From Physcia stellaris (taxonomy: Eukaryota > Ascomycota > Lecanoromycetes > Caliciales > Physciaceae), in the NCBI GenBank assembly GCA_018902385.1, contig JABSSW010000120.1, positions 1-21,858 of the forward strand: a stretch of 21,858 nucleotides of DNA. The letters run 5' to 3'. Below are positions 20,580-21,858 of this stretch, piece by piece. The notes under the pieces were generated by a model. It searched no databases. It saw nothing but the letters and a program-made list of their open reading frames with translations, and was not told the DNA's origin. Positions within the stretch are counted from its first letter, which is position 1, and each line of letters starts with the position of its first letter. A program made the position numbers and the translations under genes.

Positions 20580-20803
20580 TATCATGAATCGTGTTTGAAT
20601 AAACGTATTATTGATTAATTAAACGAAAACAATAAATTTGCAAAAACAAATAGATACAAAATGTTAAAATTGCAAACAATGTGCGACGTCAAATTTCAAA
20701 TCACGTTAATTTCAACGTAAAATTAAAGCATAATTCGTTGTTCGATCACATATTATATCAACTATTTATTTGTCAAATCTATTTGTCAAACATATTCGTA
20801 ACA
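20580..20803 (-). repeat. 5' LTR (224 bp) of the minus-strand gypsy element
   Basis: Same length as the LTR at 7645-7868, with eight transitions between them. It is followed on the right by GACAA and not by a polypurine tract, as expected for the 5' LTR of a minus-strand element. Confidence 0.85.
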
Positions 20804-20808
20804 GACAA
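20804..20808. repeat. Target-site duplication GACAA, right copy
   Basis: Identical to 7640-7644 and directly after the right LTR. Confidence 0.8.
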
Positions 20809-21580
20809 TGCAATCATTTGATGTGATTGCAATTTCAAAACGTATAATTCGTTGTTTTGCAAAAAAGCATATTCGATTGACTTGTCATGATGTTTGAAAA
20901 TGTGATTTTCAATGTTTCAATAAACGTTTTGTTTTTCGAATATTGATATTGACAGCAAATTTGCTGACGAGTTTGATGTAAAAAATTAACAAATTAATGA
21001 ATTGATCATTTGCATTGTTGTAAAAAAAAACGAACAATAATTTGATCAATTTTTTTTTTTCAACAATGAAACGAATTTTGTTTGCAATTACAACATGCTC
21101 GATGTAAAACATGAAAAAATGTATAAAATTTCGATTTTTGCACACGTGAATGTTGACGTTCGAATCTGTGTATCACAACATATCGTTGATTGAATGATTA
21201 ATGAACAGAATTTGTTTTCAAAATTCAATCAACGACGTTGATTGTTATTGTGAATTTTGAATTTTTTTCAAAGTTTTGTCATATGAATGATCAAACATGT
21301 TTTTGTCAATTCATTTTTTGAAAACGTTTTTTGAATGATTATAATAGCATTTTTCAAAATCATGTTTGATGAAATCGTTGTTTATGCATTTTTGATTGAT
21401 GCAAAAAAATCGATGTATTCAATTTTGATGTATTGAAACGAATACGTTTAAATTTTCGAAACGATCAACGATCAACAGCAATTGAATTTGATTTTGCTAT
21501 CGAATCGATGATGATTTTAATGAAATTCAAAAGAAAAATTTCGATCTCGATGAAATTTGTGTTTTCGAAAATTCATTCGT
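20809..21580 (-). mobile_element. Copia element, continuation toward its 5' end (gag/protease side)
   Basis: By the target duplication this is the sequence that adjoined 7640 before the gypsy insertion, so it should be the copia region upstream of the integrase finger: gag, protease or gag-pre-integrase. The minus frame 20909-21145 (78 codons) is open but I cannot assign a domain. Its VEKKKLIKLLFV stretch loosely recalls a copia RNase H tail, which would not fit the position, so I leave it unnamed. The same C-to-T signature covers it. It is cut at 21580 by another gypsy-family LTR. Confidence 0.55.
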
Positions 21581-21805
21581 TATCATGAATCGTGTTTGAA
21601 TAGACGTATTATTGACTAATTAGACGAAAACAATAAGTCTGCAAAAACAAATATGTACAAAATGATGAAATTGTAAACAATGTGCGAACGTCAAATTTCA
21701 AATCACGTTAATTTCGTCAAAAAAATTGAAAGATAATTCGATTTAGATTTATTTGTTCAATCATTTATCATATCGTTTATCTATCTGTCAAACATGTTCG
21801 TAACA
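21581..21805 (-). repeat. LTR of a second copy of the minus-strand gypsy family
   Basis: About 225 bp, starting TATCATGAATCGTG and ending CGTAACA in plus sense, like the LTRs at 7645 and 20580. It is more diverged, with small indels as well as transitions. It is followed by the polypurine side, so it is the 3' LTR of a minus-strand element whose body lies beyond the window. Confidence 0.8.
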
Positions 21806-21858
21806 TTATCTTTTTCTTTTCGCGAACGTCGTTTCGACGATTCGTTGTTGTTGCGAAA
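21806..21858 (-). mobile_element. 3' end of a second minus-strand gypsy element, cut by the window edge
   Basis: The bases match 7869-7920 closely (polypurine tract and the end of the internal region, with the shared GCGAACGTCGT block), showing that internal sequence and not flank lies to the right. Confidence 0.75.

Larger units (their letters stand above)
7645..20803 (-). mobile_element. Ty3/gypsy retrotransposon, minus strand, interrupted by a second gypsy element
   Basis: Two direct 224-bp LTRs (7645-7868 and 20580-20803) with matching flanks GACAA bound this element. Subtracting the inner insertion (13438-19967, including one target copy) leaves about 6.6 kb, normal for Ty3/gypsy. On the minus strand, right to left: gag N-terminus (19968-20315), gag coiled coil and zinc knuckle (13437-12484), protease zone, reverse transcriptase (11357-10519), RNase H (about 10400-10040), integrase (9814 to about 9000 and beyond), polypurine tract, 3' LTR. 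All parts are broken by stops and substitutions. It sits inside the copia element and is itself the target of the plus-strand chromovirus. Confidence 0.85.

Noticed and set aside
7645-20803. LTRs at 7645 and 20580 as ends of the copia element
   Set aside because: The polypurine side of 7645 faces gypsy sequence, the target duplication GACAA encloses the gypsy body, and the copia integrase lies outside this LTR pair.
20909-21145. Copia RNase H tail
   Set aside because: The resemblance is loose, and the nesting places this part upstream of the integrase, where an RNase H end cannot be.
4628-21858. AT-rich block as organelle, Plasmodium-like or bacterial endosymbiont DNA
   Set aside because: It is made of copia and gypsy remnants with LTRs and target duplications, and the bias is dinucleotide-specific (CpG kept), which plain AT pressure does not give.
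4628-21858. CRISPR array or satellite
   Set aside because: The only repeats are LTRs and one two-unit duplication; no regular spacer pattern exists.

Overview
The window looks like nuclear DNA of a filamentous fungus, most likely an ascomycete (Pezizomycotina). It has two compartments. Positions 1 to about 4560 have ordinary balanced base composition, with a few sparse, mostly unrecognised genes. The best is a small secreted cysteine-containing protein at 3607-4227 (+). A second candidate, at 992-1915 (+), has a plausible 48-base intron and one unexplained in-frame stop. From about 4628 to the end the sequence is extremely AT-rich and consists entirely of decayed LTR retrotransposons. I see no host gene there.

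The AT-rich block resolves into three nested layers. (1) The oldest is a Ty1/copia element on the minus strand: C-terminal RNase H, reverse transcriptase and integrase at 4667-7639, with its 5' part resuming at 20809-21580. (2) A 6.6-kb Ty3/gypsy element on the minus strand (7645-20803, 224-bp LTRs, target duplication GACAA) is inserted in it. (3) A 6.5-kb Ty3/gypsy chromovirus on the plus strand (13438-19962, 314-bp LTRs, target duplication ACAAT, C-terminal chromodomain) is inserted in the gag gene of layer 2. A further LTR of the layer-2 family starts at 21581 and its element runs off the window. Removing layer 3 plus one copy of ACAAT rejoins the layer-2 gag reading frame exactly.

The most unusual thing is the mutation pattern. 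The retroelements carry C-to-T change on both strands, as in fungal repeat-induced point mutation (RIP), but the target is not the usual CpA. In the block, C is nearly always followed by A or G. I saw no CpC or GpG, and CpT/ApG is rare. The two LTRs of the youngest element differ at 21 sites by my hand alignment: all transitions, 20 of them in CpT/ApG context, one in CpA, none in CpG. As a result the decayed frames lose Gly, Pro and Trp (stops are TGA where Trp is expected) and keep their Gln codons. The two standard RIP indices, hand-counted on 300 bases, read as not RIP. This points to a RIP-like process with CpY (CpC and CpT) specificity, stronger in older layers than in the youngest.
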